A stretch of DNA of 64,000 bases from Trabulsiella odontotermitis (GCF_001297775.1 NZ_LIFX01000009.1:1-64000), one strand, 5' to 3'. Shown: positions 53,433-63,618, counted from the stretch's first letter. Numbers and translations are program-made. Notes: generated by a model not told the origin, from the sequence alone.

Positions 53433-56400
53433 ATGACAGAACAGAATAAAATCACCGTCGCTTCCCTCCACCGCCAGCTCGATGGCCTGATGCTGCGCGA
53501 CAAACAGCGCTTTACCCGCCGTCTGCAGGGCGCGAAGAAGGTTAAAAATCCTGAAGCACAACAAGCCATTTTCCAGGAGATGGTAAAAGAGATTGAACAG
53601 GCTGCCGGTAAAGTCCTGCTGCGTGCCGCCACGCGCCCGGAAATCACCTATCCGGATAACCTGCCGGTCAGCCAGAAGAAAGAAGACATTCTCAACGCCA
53701 TCCGTGACCATCAGGTGGTGATCGTGGCGGGTGAGACCGGCTCCGGCAAAACCACGCAGTTACCGAAAATCTGTATGGAACTGGGGCGTGGCATTAAGGG
53801 GCTGATAGGCCATACGCAGCCACGTCGTCTGGCGGCGCGGACGGTGGCTAACCGTATTGCCGAAGAACTGCAGAGCGAGCCGGGCGAGTGCATCGGTTAT
53901 AAAGTCCGTTTTAGCGATCGCCTCAGCGATAACACCATGGTCAAGCTGATGACCGACGGTATCCTGCTGGCGGAAATCCAGCAGGACCGGCTGCTGATGC
54001 AGTACGACACCATCATTATCGATGAAGCGCATGAGCGCAGTCTGAATATCGATTTTCTGCTCGGCTACCTGAAAGAGTTGCTGCCGCGTCGCCCGGATCT
54101 GAAAGTGATCATCACCTCCGCGACCATCGATCCAGAGCGCTTCTCGCGACACTTTAACCATGCGCCGGTGATTGAAGTCTCTGGCCGCACGTATCCGGTG
54201 GAAGTGCGCTATCGCCCGATTGTGGAAGAGGCGGACGACACCGAGCGAGACCAGTTACAGGCGATTTTTGACGCGGTGGACGAACTGAGTCATGAAAGCG
54301 CAGGTGATATTCTGATCTTCATGAGCGGTGAACGCGAAATCCGTGATACCGCAGATGCCCTGACGAAACTCGAGCTGCGCCACACGGAGATCCTGCCGTT
54401 GTACGCGCGGTTGTCGAACAGCGAGCAAAACCGTGTGTTCCAGCCCCACAGCGGACGGCGTATCGTTCTGGCGACCAACGTCGCCGAAACCTCGCTGACC
54501 GTGCCGGGCATCAAGTACGTTATTGATCCGGGAACCGCGCGCATCAGCCGCTACAGTTATCGCACTAAAGTTCAGCGTCTGCCGATCGAGCCGGTTTCAC
54601 AGGCGTCGGCAAACCAGCGTAAAGGCCGTTGCGGGCGTGTCTCGGAAGGGATCTGTATTCGTCTCTATTCGGAAGATGATTTCCTGTCGCGCCCGGAATT
54701 TACCGACCCGGAAATTTTGCGTACCAACCTGGCATCCGTCATTCTGCAAATGACGGCATTGGGGCTGGGTGATATCGCGGCGTTCCCGTTTGTCGAAGCG
54801 CCGGACAACCGCAACATTCAGGACGGCGTGCGGCTGCTGGAAGAGCTGGGGGCAATCACCACTGACGAACAACAAACCGCGTACAAACTGACGGCCATGG
54901 GGCGCCAGCTCAGCCAGTTGCCGGTGGATCCGCGTCTGGCGCGGATGGTGCTGGAAGCGCAAAAACACGGCTGCGTGCGTGAGGCGATGATCATCACCGC
55001 CGCGCTGTCAATTCAGGATCCGCGCGAGCGCCCGATGGATAAACAGCAGGCGTCCGATGAAAAACACCGTCGTTTCCACGATAAAGAGTCCGATTTTCTG
55101 GCCTTCGTCAATCTGTGGAACTACCTCGGCGAGCAGCAGAAAGCGCTGTCGTCGAATCAGTTTCGCCGCCTGTGCCGCACGGATTTCCTTAACTATCTGC
55201 GCGTCCGCGAATGGCAGGATGTTTATACCCAACTACGCCAGGTGGTGAAAGAGCTGGGCATTCCGGTGAACAGCGAACCGGCGGAATACCGCGAGATCCA
55301 TCTGGCATTGTTAACCGGTTTGTTGTCGCACATCGGTATGAAAGATGCTGACAAGCAGGAGTTTACCGGCGCGCGCAACGCCCGCTTTGCCATCTTCCCT
55401 GGCTCCGGTTTATTCAAAAAACCGCCAAAATGGACGATGGTTGCCGAGCTGGTGGAAACCAGCCGTTTGTGGGGCCGCGTGGCTGCGCGCATTGAGCCGG
55501 AATGGGTCGAGCCGCTGGCGCAGCACCTGATCAAACGTTCCTGGAGCGAACCGCACTGGGAGCGGGCGCAGGGGGCGGTGATGGCGACAGAAAAAGTCAC
55601 CCTGTACGGTCTGCCGATCGTCGCCGCGCGGAAAGTGAACTACAGCCGGATCGACCCCGCGCTGTGCCGCGAGCTGTTTATCCGTCATGCGCTGGTGGAA
55701 GGCGACTGGCAGACCCGCCACGCGTTCTTCCGCGACAACCTGAAGTTACGGGCTGAAATCGAAGAGCTGGAGCACAAATCCCGTCGTCGTGACATTCTGG
55801 TGGATGATGAATCGCTGTTTGAGTTTTACGACCAGCGCATCAGTCATGATGTCATCACCGCGCGTCACTTCGACAGCTGGTGGAAAAAGGTCAGCCGGGA
55901 AACGCCCGATTTGCTCAATTTCGAAAAGAGCATGCTGATCAAAGAGGGCGCGGAAAAGGTCAGCAAACTGGATTACCCGAATTTCTGGCATCAGGGCAAC
56001 CTCAAGCTGCGGCTGAGCTATCAGTTTGAACCGGGTACTGATGCCGATGGCGTCACGGTGCACATTCCGCTGCCGTTGCTGAATCAGATCGAGGAAAGCG
56101 GTTTTGAGTGGCAGATCCCCGGTCTGCGCCGGGAACTGATCATCGCGCTGATCAAATCGTTGCCGAAACCAGTGCGCCGCAACTTTGTCCCGGCGCCCAA
56201 CTATGCGGAGGCATTTTTAGGCCGCGTCACGCCGCTGGAACTGCCGTTGCTGGATGCGCTGGAGCGCGAGCTGCGCCGGATGACCGGTGTCACCGTTGAT
56301 CGCGAGGACTGGCACTGGGATCAGGTGCCCGATCATCTGAAAATGACATTCCGCGTGGTGGACGACAATAACAAGAAACTTCAGGAAGGCAGCAGCCTGA

Positions 56401-57335
56401 CCGCGCTGAAAGACGCGCTTAAAGGGAAAGTTCAGGAAACCCTGTCCGCAGTGGCGGATGACGGTATTGAACAGAGCGGTCTGCACATCTGGAGTTTCGG
56501 TACGCTGGCAGAAAGTTTCGAGCAGAAGCGGGGCAATTATAAGGTTAAAGCCTGGCCTGCGCTGGTGGATGAACGCGACAGCGTGGCCATCAAACTGTTC
56601 GACAACCCGCAGGAACAGCAGCAGGCGATGTGGCGCGGTTTGCGCCGTTTACTGCTGCTCAACATTCCGTCGCCGATCAAGTATCTGCACGAAAAATTGC
56701 CCAACAAAGCCAAGCTGGGGCTCTATTTCAACCCTTACGGTAAAGTGCTGGACTTGATTGATGACTGTATCTCCTGCGGCGTCGATAAACTGATTGCTGA
56801 CGCGGGCGGTCCGGTCTGGACGGAAGCGGGCTTTGCCACGCTGCATGAGAAAGTTCGCGCTGAGCTGAACGACACGGTAGTCGAGATTGCGAAGCAGGTG
56901 GAGCAGATCCTCACCACGGTGTTCAACATCAACAAACGGCTGAAAGGGCGCGTGGACATGACCATGGCGCTTGGTATGTCGGATGTGAAAGCGCAGATGA
57001 GCGGGCTGGTGTACCGCGGGTTTGTCACCGGCAATGGGTTCAAAAAGCTGGGCGATACGCTGCGTTATTTGCAGGCGATTGAGCGTCGTCTGGAAAAACT
57101 GGCGATTGATCCGCACCGCGACCGCGTACAGATGTTGAAAGTGGAAAGCGTGCAGCAGGCCTGGCAACAGTGGCTCAACAAGCTGCCACCCGCGCGTCGT
57201 GAGGATGACGATGTGAAAGAGATCCGCTGGATGATTGAAGAGTTGCGCGTCAGCTACTTTGCGCAGCAACTGGGTACGCCGTACCCGATTTCGGACAAGC
57301 GTATCCTGCAGGCCATGGATCAGATTTCAGCGTAA
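53433..57335 (+). CDS. hrpA: HrpA, DEAH-box RNA helicase
   Basis: ATP-dependent RNA helicase of 1300 residues, equal to E. coli HrpA, which rescues stalled and collided ribosomes and processes daa mRNA. Walker A GETGSGKTT is at 100-108, DEAH at 197-200, and SAT follows in ITSATIDPERFS. The helicase C-terminal domain has NVAETSLTVPGIKYVID and QRKGRCGR. The winged-helix, ratchet and OB-fold regions follow, then the long C-terminal part special to HrpA (DUF3418). ATG 53433 lacks a strong ribosome site. Confidence 0.98.
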   Translation: MTEQNKITVASLHRQLDGLMLRDKQRFTRRLQGAKKVKNPEAQQAIFQEMVKEIEQAAGKVLLRAATRPEITYPDNLPVSQKKEDILNAIRDHQVVIVAGETGSGKTTQLPKICMELGRGIKGLIGHTQPRRLAARTVANRIAEELQSEPGECIGYKVRFSDRLSDNTMVKLMTDGILLAEIQQDRLLMQYDTIIIDEAHERSLNIDFLLGYLKELLPRRPDLKVIITSATIDPERFSRHFNHAPVIEVSGRTYPVEVRYRPIVEEADDTERDQLQAIFDAVDELSHESAGDILIFMSGEREIRDTADALTKLELRHTEILPLYARLSNSEQNRVFQPHSGRRIVLATNVAETSLTVPGIKYVIDPGTARISRYSYRTKVQRLPIEPVSQASANQRKGRCGRVSEGICIRLYSEDDFLSRPEFTDPEILRTNLASVILQMTALGLGDIAAFPFVEAPDNRNIQDGVRLLEELGAITTDEQQTAYKLTAMGRQLSQLPVDPRLARMVLEAQKHGCVREAMIITAALSIQDPRERPMDKQQASDEKHRRFHDKESDFLAFVNLWNYLGEQQKALSSNQFRRLCRTDFLNYLRVREWQDVYTQLRQVVKELGIPVNSEPAEYREIHLALLTGLLSHIGMKDADKQEFTGARNARFAIFPGSGLFKKPPKWTMVAELVETSRLWGRVAARIEPEWVEPLAQHLIKRSWSEPHWERAQGAVMATEKVTLYGLPIVAARKVNYSRIDPALCRELFIRHALVEGDWQTRHAFFRDNLKLRAEIEELEHKSRRRDILVDDESLFEFYDQRISHDVITARHFDSWWKKVSRETPDLLNFEKSMLIKEGAEKVSKLDYPNFWHQGNLKLRLSYQFEPGTDADGVTVHIPLPLLNQIEESGFEWQIPGLRRELIIALIKSLPKPVRRNFVPAPNYAEAFLGRVTPLELPLLDALERELRRMTGVTVDREDWHWDQVPDHLKMTFRVVDDNNKKLQEGSSLTALKDALKGKVQETLSAVADDGIEQSGLHIWSFGTLAESFEQKRGNYKVKAWPALVDERDSVAIKLFDNPQEQQQAMWRGLRRLLLLNIPSPIKYLHEKLPNKAKLGLYFNPYGKVLDLIDDCISCGVDKLIADAGGPVWTEAGFATLHEKVRAELNDTVVEIAKQVEQILTTVFNINKRLKGRVDMTMALGMSDVKAQMSGLVYRGFVTGNGFKKLGDTLRYLQAIERRLEKLAIDPHRDRVQMLKVESVQQAWQQWLNKLPPARREDDDVKEIRWMIEELRVSYFAQQLGTPYPISDKRILQAMDQISA

Positions 57336-57339
57336 GAAT

Positions 57340-57370
57340 TGCCCGGTGGCGCGTGGCTTACCGGGCCTAC
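57340..57370. repeat. REP (palindromic unit) element
   Basis: TGCCCGGTGGCGC followed by GGCTTACCGGGCCTAC, matching the imperfect palindrome of enterobacterial REP sequences, located after hrpA and before the convergent efflux operon. Only one unit is seen. Confidence 0.75.
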
Positions 57371-57379
57371 AAAAGCAGT

Positions 57380-58753
57380 CTATTGACCCGCAAGCCAGCC
57401 GCCGCCCAGCGCCCGGTAAAGGTCGATCTGCGCCAGCAGCAGATTGTTTTTCACCTGTACTTCGCTGAGTTGGGTCGAAAACAGGGTGCGCTGCGCATCC
57501 AGCACATCAAGATAGGACGCGTACCCGTTGTTGTAGCGGTTGCGGGCGATGCGCAGGGTCTCCTGCGCAACCTCTTCCTGACCGCGCAGTTCGGCGAGCT
57601 GTTCATTCAGCCGCGTAATGGCATCCAGGCTGTCATTCACCTCTCTGAACGCATTACGCACCGTTTTTTCATAACCGTAGAGCGCCTGGTTGCGCTGCGA
57701 CATGGAAACATCCACCTGCGCGTTCAACGCCTGACGGTTCAGCAGCGGGGCGAGAATACTGCCGCCAATGCTCCACAACCGCAGCGGATTATCCAGCAAC
57801 CCGGGTAACGTATCGTCCTGATAACTGCCAGAGGCGGTAAGATTAAGCGACGGCAGCAGTTTCGCCTGTGACGTGGCCAGCGTCGCATCGGCGGCGAGCA
57901 ACTGGCGCTGCGCCTGAACGATATCCGGTCGGCGGTTCAACAGGGTGGATGGCAGTTGCGAGGGAAGCGACAGCGGCGTCAGCGCATCAAACTTACCGCG
58001 TTTCAGCGCACCGGGGTTTTGCCCGGTCAGTACGCTGAGCGCATTTTCCTGCTGCGTGATTTGATGCTGTAGCTGCGGCACCTGCGCGCGGGTGGCGCGC
58101 AGTTCAGAATCGGCCTGCATCAGCTCCAGCCGCGAGGTATAGCCGGTTTCATATTGCCGTCTGGCGAGCGCATACGCCTCTTCGCGCGATGTCAACGTGG
58201 CTTCGGTGACACTCAGTTGTTCATCAAGCGACAGCAGGGTGACATAACCGGAAGCGACGGACGTCGCCACGGTCAGATCCGCCGCCGCCGCGGCCGCTTT
58301 TTGCGCTTCCAGCGAGGCCTGTGCGGCACTGGCGGCGCTGCGATTCGCGCCCCAGAGATCCACATCGTAGCTGGCAGTCAGATTCCCGCGATACAGCGTG
58401 CTGTGAACAGGTAACCCCGTCGCCGCGGACTGCGCGCGGGCGCGGGTGCCGCTTAGCCCGGCGTCCAGCTCCGGGAACAGAACACCTTCAGCGGCGTAGA
58501 CTCTGGCCTGATATTCATTCACCCGCTCACGGGCAATCAGCACGTCGCTGTTGTAACGCAGCGCCTGATCAACATAACCGTTGAGGGCGCTGTCGTGAAA
58601 GTTGCGCCACCAGACACCTTCGGCTGCGCTGGCCGGTCCGGATTCAGCGCGCCACTGCGCCGGGATCTGCAGCGTGGAGGGCGCCTGTTTAACGTCAACG
58701 GACTGGCAACCGGCCAGCCACAGCGCGGCGGCAATGAGCGTCAGACGCCTCAT
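57380..58753 (-). CDS. Outer-membrane efflux lipoprotein (NodT/OprM family)
   Basis: TolC-like outer-membrane channel of 457 residues for a tripartite pump. The signal peptide MRRLTLIAAALWLAGC ends in a lipobox with Cys16 lipidated. Two repeated halves of the outer-membrane factor fold are visible, with family motifs ASYDVDLWGANRSAA, ETGYTSRLELMQAD, LNRRPDIVQAQRQLLAADA and YNNGYASYLDVLDAQRTLF. It is the last gene of a three-gene operon, overlapping the adaptor gene by four bases. Related to MdtP, CusC and OprM; the substrate cannot be told. Confidence 0.93.
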   Translation of the reverse strand: MRRLTLIAAALWLAGCQSVDVKQAPSTLQIPAQWRAESGPASAAEGVWWRNFHDSALNGYVDQALRYNSDVLIARERVNEYQARVYAAEGVLFPELDAGLSGTRARAQSAATGLPVHSTLYRGNLTASYDVDLWGANRSAASAAQASLEAQKAAAAAADLTVATSVASGYVTLLSLDEQLSVTEATLTSREEAYALARRQYETGYTSRLELMQADSELRATRAQVPQLQHQITQQENALSVLTGQNPGALKRGKFDALTPLSLPSQLPSTLLNRRPDIVQAQRQLLAADATLATSQAKLLPSLNLTASGSYQDDTLPGLLDNPLRLWSIGGSILAPLLNRQALNAQVDVSMSQRNQALYGYEKTVRNAFREVNDSLDAITRLNEQLAELRGQEEVAQETLRIARNRYNNGYASYLDVLDAQRTLFSTQLSEVQVKNNLLLAQIDLYRALGGGWLAGQ

Positions 58754-59832
58754 TTTCCCGCCTCCAGCGTATCAATGGTCACCTGCACCGACATCCCCGG
58801 ACGCAGCCGCTGCATGTTCGACTGATCACTGTTAATGGTGATCCGCACCGGAATACGCTGGGCAATTTTCACAAAGTTGCCGGTGGCGTTATCCGGGGAG
58901 ATGGCACTAAATTCGACGCCGGTGGCAGGGGAAATGTTTTCCACTTTGCCGTGAAATTTTTCATCGTTCAGCGCATCGACCGTGAAGGTCACCCGCTGCC
59001 CGGTATGGATCTCCGCCAGTTGTGTTTCTTTGACGTTGGCGATCACCCAGCGCTGTGGCGGTACCAGCGAGGTGAGGTGCGTTCCGGCGGTCACGTAGGC
59101 GCCAAGACGCACGGCGATCTGCCCTAACTGGCCGTCGCGCGGGGCGATGATGCGGGTGTTTTGCAGATCGATCTGCGCCATTTCCAGCGCCGCTTTCGCA
59201 TTCTGCACATCCGCTTCCAGTGCGCCGCGATTGACGATCGTTGACTGCAAATCCTGCTGCGAGACGGCGAGCGTCGCTTTTGCCTGTTCGATATCGGCAT
59301 CGCCCTGCGCGGCGCTTGCCAGCGCAGCATCGCGCTCACGAATGGAGAGCGACCCGTCAGCGGTTAAATCCTTCACGCGTTTTAAATCCGCCTGGGATTT
59401 CAGGCTCTGCGCCCGGGCGTTTTTCAGCGCCGCCGCGTTGCGGGCAATCACGGCCTCTGCGCTCTTACGCTGTTGCAGGTTATTGTTCAGCGCCGCCACT
59501 TTCATCGCCAGTTGCGCCTGCGCCTGATGAACGCGCTGTTTGTACTGGCGATCGTCAATCTGAATCAGCACGTCGCCCTGTTTAACGTGGTCAAAATCCT
59601 TGACGTTAACGGCAGTGATATAGCCATTCACCTGCGGGCTGATAAAGGTGGTCAGCCCACGCACATAGGCGTTATCGGTGAACTGGCTGTGACGGGTGAA
59701 CGGGGGAAGTTGCCAGGCGTAGAGGATCACCAGCACGCCGACAAGCCCAATGGCGCCAGCGCTAAAAAGGGAAACAATACGCAAGTTGCTGCGCGTACTG
59801 GCTTGCGCTTTGGCGGCATCCTGCTGACTCAT
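58750..59832 (-). CDS. Membrane fusion protein, HlyD/EmrA family
   Basis: Periplasmic adaptor of 360 residues for the adjacent MFS pump. ATG 59832 (GGGAG upstream) is chosen over GTG 59838. A membrane anchor lies at about residues 22-43, followed by a split lipoyl domain (GYITAVNVKDFDHVKQGDVLIQIDD), a long coiled-coil hairpin (about 85-190), the second lipoyl half (TRIIAPRDGQLGQIAVRLG) and the beta-barrel (VIANVKETQLAEIHTGQ). It fits EmrA of the EmrAB-TolC class. The gene lies between the transporter and the channel. Confidence 0.94.
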   Translation of the reverse strand: MSQQDAAKAQASTRSNLRIVSLFSAGAIGLVGVLVILYAWQLPPFTRHSQFTDNAYVRGLTTFISPQVNGYITAVNVKDFDHVKQGDVLIQIDDRQYKQRVHQAQAQLAMKVAALNNNLQQRKSAEAVIARNAAALKNARAQSLKSQADLKRVKDLTADGSLSIRERDAALASAAQGDADIEQAKATLAVSQQDLQSTIVNRGALEADVQNAKAALEMAQIDLQNTRIIAPRDGQLGQIAVRLGAYVTAGTHLTSLVPPQRWVIANVKETQLAEIHTGQRVTFTVDALNDEKFHGKVENISPATGVEFSAISPDNATGNFVKIAQRIPVRITINSDQSNMQRLRPGMSVQVTIDTLEAGK

Positions 59833-59863
59833 AGCCACTCCCGTTGCAAAACATCATTCATTA

Positions 59864-61516
59864 TTATTTGGTTCCTGTCGCACGTTTCAGAGCCTGGCGG
59901 GCGGTGATTTTCAGACGCAGAAGGCGCCAGAAGATCCAGATCAGGGTGAATCCTGAGATTACCGCCGTCAGCATATAGGTATCATTGTATGCAAGAATAT
60001 TCGCCTCCAGCGTGCTGGCGGTCTGTAGCTGGGTGAGCGCCTGGGTGCTGAGCGCCGCGCTGTCACCGGTCAGGTTCTGGTACATCCCGGTATACTGCTG
60101 GATACGTTCATTGACCCACGGATTAAGTGTGGTGAGCTGGTCGGCAAGCAGACTGGAGTGGTATTTTTCACGCCACGTCTGGAACGTGCCGAGGATCGCC
60201 GAGCCGAGTAAACCGCCGATGTTCTGGCTCATTCCGAAAAGCACCGAAAAACTCACCAGATTACGCGGGTCGGCCACCACGCCGCCGATACCCGCCAGCA
60301 TGGCAGGCGCGAGGAAAAAGGCGCTACCGAAACCAAGCAGGAACTGGCTGAACATCAGTTGATCGGGGCGCGTCAGGTTATTTGACTGGCTGTCCAGCAG
60401 GGAGGCGATCATCATGGCGGTCACTGAAATCACAATGGGCCAGGTCAGTTTTTGCGGCTTCAGCGTCAGGCAACTTGCGACAATGCCGCAGACGATCCCG
60501 GCAAAAATGGACCACGCCAGATGCGTCATCTGTTCGTTTTGCAGCCCCATAAACTGTAGCCAGCCAACCACCCCGGTGTTCTGTTCCGCCAGCACGATAC
60601 GGATCAGCAACATGATCAGCCCAAGGCGCACGATACTGCCGCTCGACAGCCAGCGGGTGTTGAGCAACGGGTTACTGCGGTTATGTTCAAAGACGATCGC
60701 CGACACGATCAGCACCACCGATGCCGCCAGCGACCAGCCAATCCACGGCGCTTCAAACCACCAGTCGAGCCGCCCGAGCGATAACACGGCGCAAATCAGC
60801 GCCATACCGGGCGCCAGCAAAAAGAAGGTAATGAAGTCTTTCTTTTCGAAGACTTTTTTGCGATCGCTGGGCGGCAGTTTCAGGGCGATCACACAGGCGA
60901 GCGAGACCAGCGCCAGCCCGAGTTCAAAGAAATAAAGACCACGCCATTCGTCGAGTTGCAGCAGTTCCGTGGAGAAAAGGCGGGCGAGGGGAATAGCCAG
61001 CGACGAGCCGGTGATGCCGATAACCAGCCCTTTCAGACGGTGTTTCGCTGGCCACGCCTGAATCTGATAGTAAATGCCGAGCGAGCTTAGCGCGGCGGCC
61101 ACCATGCCGTGCGCGGCGCGAACCATCAATGCCGAACTCAGATCGTTCACGAACAGATGGAAGAAGGTGACCAGCACATACAGCACCAGAAATCCTTCAG
61201 TGAAGGCGCGCAGCCCGTACTGCTGGCGAAATTTCACCAGTAACAGGTTGATGGAGACGTTAGTCATGACATACACCGCGGGCAGCCAGGCGATCTCCGT
61301 GGACCAGGCGGCAAACGTGCCCTGCAAGTTTTGCAGGTTAGCGGTGACGACGGCATTGCCGAGCGCCCCGGTCAGGCAGACCAGCAGGCCCACCACACCA
61401 TACGCAATGCGTTTTAACGCGGGGTGGTAGGGTGTCGAAGGCGACCCCAGGAGCGCTGGTTTTTCGTGCGGTGCCCAGTCATGTGGTACATACGGATCGT
61501 GTTTCGGCAGACGCAT
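59864..61516 (-). CDS. MFS drug transporter, DHA2 (EmrB) family
   Basis: Inner-membrane proton-driven exporter of 550 residues with about 14 hydrophobic segments, first gene of the efflux operon. An extended N terminus (PHDWAPHEKPALLG) precedes TM1. Motifs include AWLPAVYVMTNVSINLLLVKFRQQYGLR in place of the EmrB antiporter motif A region and MVAAALSSLGIYYQIQAWPAKHR. It resembles FarB/EmrB-type pumps but is distant enough that I give no name. No regulator is next to it; an interrupted palindrome lies 66-88 bp upstream. E. coli K-12 has no such operon between hrpA and ydcF. Confidence 0.93.
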   Translation of the reverse strand: MRLPKHDPYVPHDWAPHEKPALLGSPSTPYHPALKRIAYGVVGLLVCLTGALGNAVVTANLQNLQGTFAAWSTEIAWLPAVYVMTNVSINLLLVKFRQQYGLRAFTEGFLVLYVLVTFFHLFVNDLSSALMVRAAHGMVAAALSSLGIYYQIQAWPAKHRLKGLVIGITGSSLAIPLARLFSTELLQLDEWRGLYFFELGLALVSLACVIALKLPPSDRKKVFEKKDFITFFLLAPGMALICAVLSLGRLDWWFEAPWIGWSLAASVVLIVSAIVFEHNRSNPLLNTRWLSSGSIVRLGLIMLLIRIVLAEQNTGVVGWLQFMGLQNEQMTHLAWSIFAGIVCGIVASCLTLKPQKLTWPIVISVTAMMIASLLDSQSNNLTRPDQLMFSQFLLGFGSAFFLAPAMLAGIGGVVADPRNLVSFSVLFGMSQNIGGLLGSAILGTFQTWREKYHSSLLADQLTTLNPWVNERIQQYTGMYQNLTGDSAALSTQALTQLQTASTLEANILAYNDTYMLTAVISGFTLIWIFWRLLRLKITARQALKRATGTK

Positions 61517-61581
61517 AACAGGTTATCAGCGCGCGTCACAGGCGGTCGCTGCAACGTCGGCGGTCGATGTCCACAAATAGT

Positions 61582-61604
61582 TTGAGTGAATGATTAATAC
61601 TCAA
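61582..61604. promoter_or_regulatory. Interrupted palindrome upstream of the efflux operon
   Basis: TTGAGT-N11-ACTCAA in the 255-bp gap between the transporter gene (minus) and ydcF (plus). Size and position suit an operator for a TetR-, MarR- or LysR-type regulator. Inference only. Confidence 0.4.
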
Positions 61605-61771
61605 GGGAGTTTACCTTCGATAGAAATTATTTATCAAGAGAATGTCGCCGCGCGGGTAAAATACCGGAAACGATTCAGGCACAAGGGGTTTTATGGCTTT
61701 CGGAGTGATCCCCTGTGTTCATCAGACGCATGCGTTACCCTGTCGTTTTATTGAGGAAAGAAGGGAGAATT

Positions 61772-62572
61772 ATGTTAACGAATTTTCCGGAATTACCCGA
61801 ATCAACGCTGAATGCCGCGAATACGGTTGGCGCATGGCTGGCGCAGAACGACTATCCATCGTGCCCACGTCCTGGCGAGGCGGATCTGGTGGTGCTGGCC
61901 GGTAACGCAGTGATCCCAACGATTGATGCCGCCTGCCAGCTGGTTGCTGGTGGCGAACAAACGCTGCTGATAAGCGGCGGTATTGGTCACTCAACAACGT
62001 TTCTGTATGCGGCTATCGCCCGCCATCCGCGCTATCACAGCATCCGTACCACCGGGCGTGCGGAAGCGGCGATCCTTGCTGATATCGCCCATCAGTTCTG
62101 GAACATTCCCCGCGAAAGGATACTGGTGGAAAGCAAATCGACCAACTGCGGCGAGAACGCGCTGTTCACCCGCGCGATGATGGAAGAGACCGGCATTCAC
62201 TGTCAGGAAGGCGTTGTGGTGCAGGATCCGACCATGCAGCGGCGGACCATGGCGACCTTTGCCCGCGTCTGGCAGGACTGCGCCAGCGCGCCAGCGTGGA
62301 AAAGTTATCCGGGGCTGACACCAGTATTGCGTAACGGTGAGCAGGGGGCGTGTTTCAGTGGCGACAGTCACGGGTTATGGCCGGTGGAGCGCTATTTGTC
62401 GCTGATCGTCGGTGAATTACCCCGCCTGCGTGATGATGAACAGGGTTACGGTCCGCGCGGCAAAGGATTTATCAGTCATGTTGATATCCCGCCCGACGTG
62501 GAAGATGCCTGGCGGCAGTTGCGCAATGATGCGTTGCTGGTGGAGGCGTTAAAAAGTCGTGCGCTGATGTGA
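61772..62572 (+). CDS. ydcF: YdcF, DUF218 protein
   Basis: Protein of 266 residues, equal to E. coli YdcF, a DUF218 fold shown to bind S-adenosylmethionine but with no proven reaction. ATG 61772 follows AAGGGAG; a longer frame upstream is not family-like. Conserved segments are DLVVLAGNAVIPTIDAA, ISGGIGHSTTFLYAAIA, ESKSTNCGENA and QDPTMQRRTMATF. No signal peptide or membrane helix is seen. It converges on gapC. Confidence 0.95.
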   Translation: MLTNFPELPESTLNAANTVGAWLAQNDYPSCPRPGEADLVVLAGNAVIPTIDAACQLVAGGEQTLLISGGIGHSTTFLYAAIARHPRYHSIRTTGRAEAAILADIAHQFWNIPRERILVESKSTNCGENALFTRAMMEETGIHCQEGVVVQDPTMQRRTMATFARVWQDCASAPAWKSYPGLTPVLRNGEQGACFSGDSHGLWPVERYLSLIVGELPRLRDDEQGYGPRGKGFISHVDIPPDVEDAWRQLRNDALLVEALKSRALM

Positions 62573-62579
62573 TCCTGCG

Positions 62580-62615
62580 GGGAAAACGCGGATGGCCTCA
62601 GCCATCCGCAGGGGA
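62580..62615 (-). terminator. Terminator between gapC and ydcF
   Basis: GCGGATGGC (62588-62596) pairs with GCCATCCGC (62601-62609), loop CTCA; on minus it is followed by GTTTTCC. It may serve both genes. Confidence 0.75.
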
Positions 62616-62616
62616 T

Positions 62617-63618
62617 TTACAGTTTCGCGAATTTATCCAGCACGCGAATCAACTGAGTGACAAAGCCATATTCGTTATCGTACCAGGAGACGGTTTTTAC
62701 CAGTTGCAGATCACCGGCTTCGGTGATTTCGGTTTGCGTGGCATCGAAAATCGAACCGAAATGCGAGCCGACCACGTCTGAAGAGACAATCTCTTCTTCG
62801 GTATAGCCAAACGATTCGTTGTTTGTCGTCGCTTTTTTCAGTGCCTGGTGGATCTCATCCACGGTCACTTTTTTATCCAGAATGGACACCAGCTCAGTGA
62901 CGGAGCCGGTTTTCACCGGAACACGTTGCGCGTGGCCTTTCAGTTTACCGCTCAGCGCCGGGATCACCAGACCAATGGCTTTCGCCGCGCCGGTAGTATG
63001 CGGAATGACGTTTTCAGCCGCGGCGCGCGAAGCACGCAGATCTTTACCGCGCGGGCCATCGACCAGCGCCTGGGTACCGGTATAGGCGTGGATCGTGGTC
63101 ATGGTGCCAATTTTAATGCCAAAGGCGTCATGCAGCGCTTTTGCCATCGGCGCCAGGCAGTTGGTGGTACAGGAGGCGACGGAAATAATCGTATCGCTGG
63201 CCTCCAGCGTATCGTCGTTCACGTTGTAGACGATGGTTTTCATTTCACCCGCCGGGGCGGAAATCAGCACTTTCTTCGCACCTGCATCAAGGTGTGCTTT
63301 GGCTTTGTCCGCAGAGGTGTAGAAGCCGGTACATTCGACGATAATCTCAGCGCCCACCGCTTTCCACGGAATATTTTTCGCCTCTTTTTCGGCATAGACA
63401 GTGATTTTTTTACCATCGACGATCAACGCATCTTCGGTGAAATCAACGCTCCACGGGAAGGGGCCATAGTTGCTGTCATGTTTGAGCAGATAGGCCAGCA
63501 CTTTCGGGGAGGTCAGATCGTTAATGGCAACCACATCGGCAGGGCTTTTGACTTCCAGAATGCGGCGCAGGACCAGACGGCCGATGCGACCAAAACCGTT
63601 AATACCAATTTTACTCAT
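62617..63618 (-). CDS. gapC: GapC, glyceraldehyde-3-phosphate dehydrogenase
   Basis: NAD-dependent glyceraldehyde-3-phosphate dehydrogenase of 333 residues. The Rossmann start is [17 protein letters not shown]; the catalytic cysteine is Cys150 in [10 protein letters not shown], with His177 in TIHAYTGTQ. All motifs are intact and the frame is unbroken, whereas the E. coli K-12 gapC is a pseudogene. It is a second GAPDH beside the housekeeping gapA, which would lie elsewhere. The start follows AAGGAGATG. aldA, which separates ydcF from gapC in E. coli, is missing. Confidence 0.95.
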   Translation of the reverse strand: MSKIGINGFGRIGRLVLRRILEVKSPADVVAINDLTSPKVLAYLLKHDSNYGPFPWSVDFTEDALIVDGKKITVYAEKEAKNIPWKAVGAEIIVECTGFYTSADKAKAHLDAGAKKVLISAPAGEMKTIVYNVNDDTLEASDTIISVASCTTNCLAPMAKALHDAFGIKIGTMTTIHAYTGTQALVDGPRGKDLRASRAAAENVIPHTTGAAKAIGLVIPALSGKLKGHAQRVPVKTGSVTELVSILDKKVTVDEIHQALKKATTNNESFGYTEEEIVSSDVVGSHFGSIFDATQTEITEAGDLQLVKTVSWYDNEYGFVTQLIRVLDKFAKL

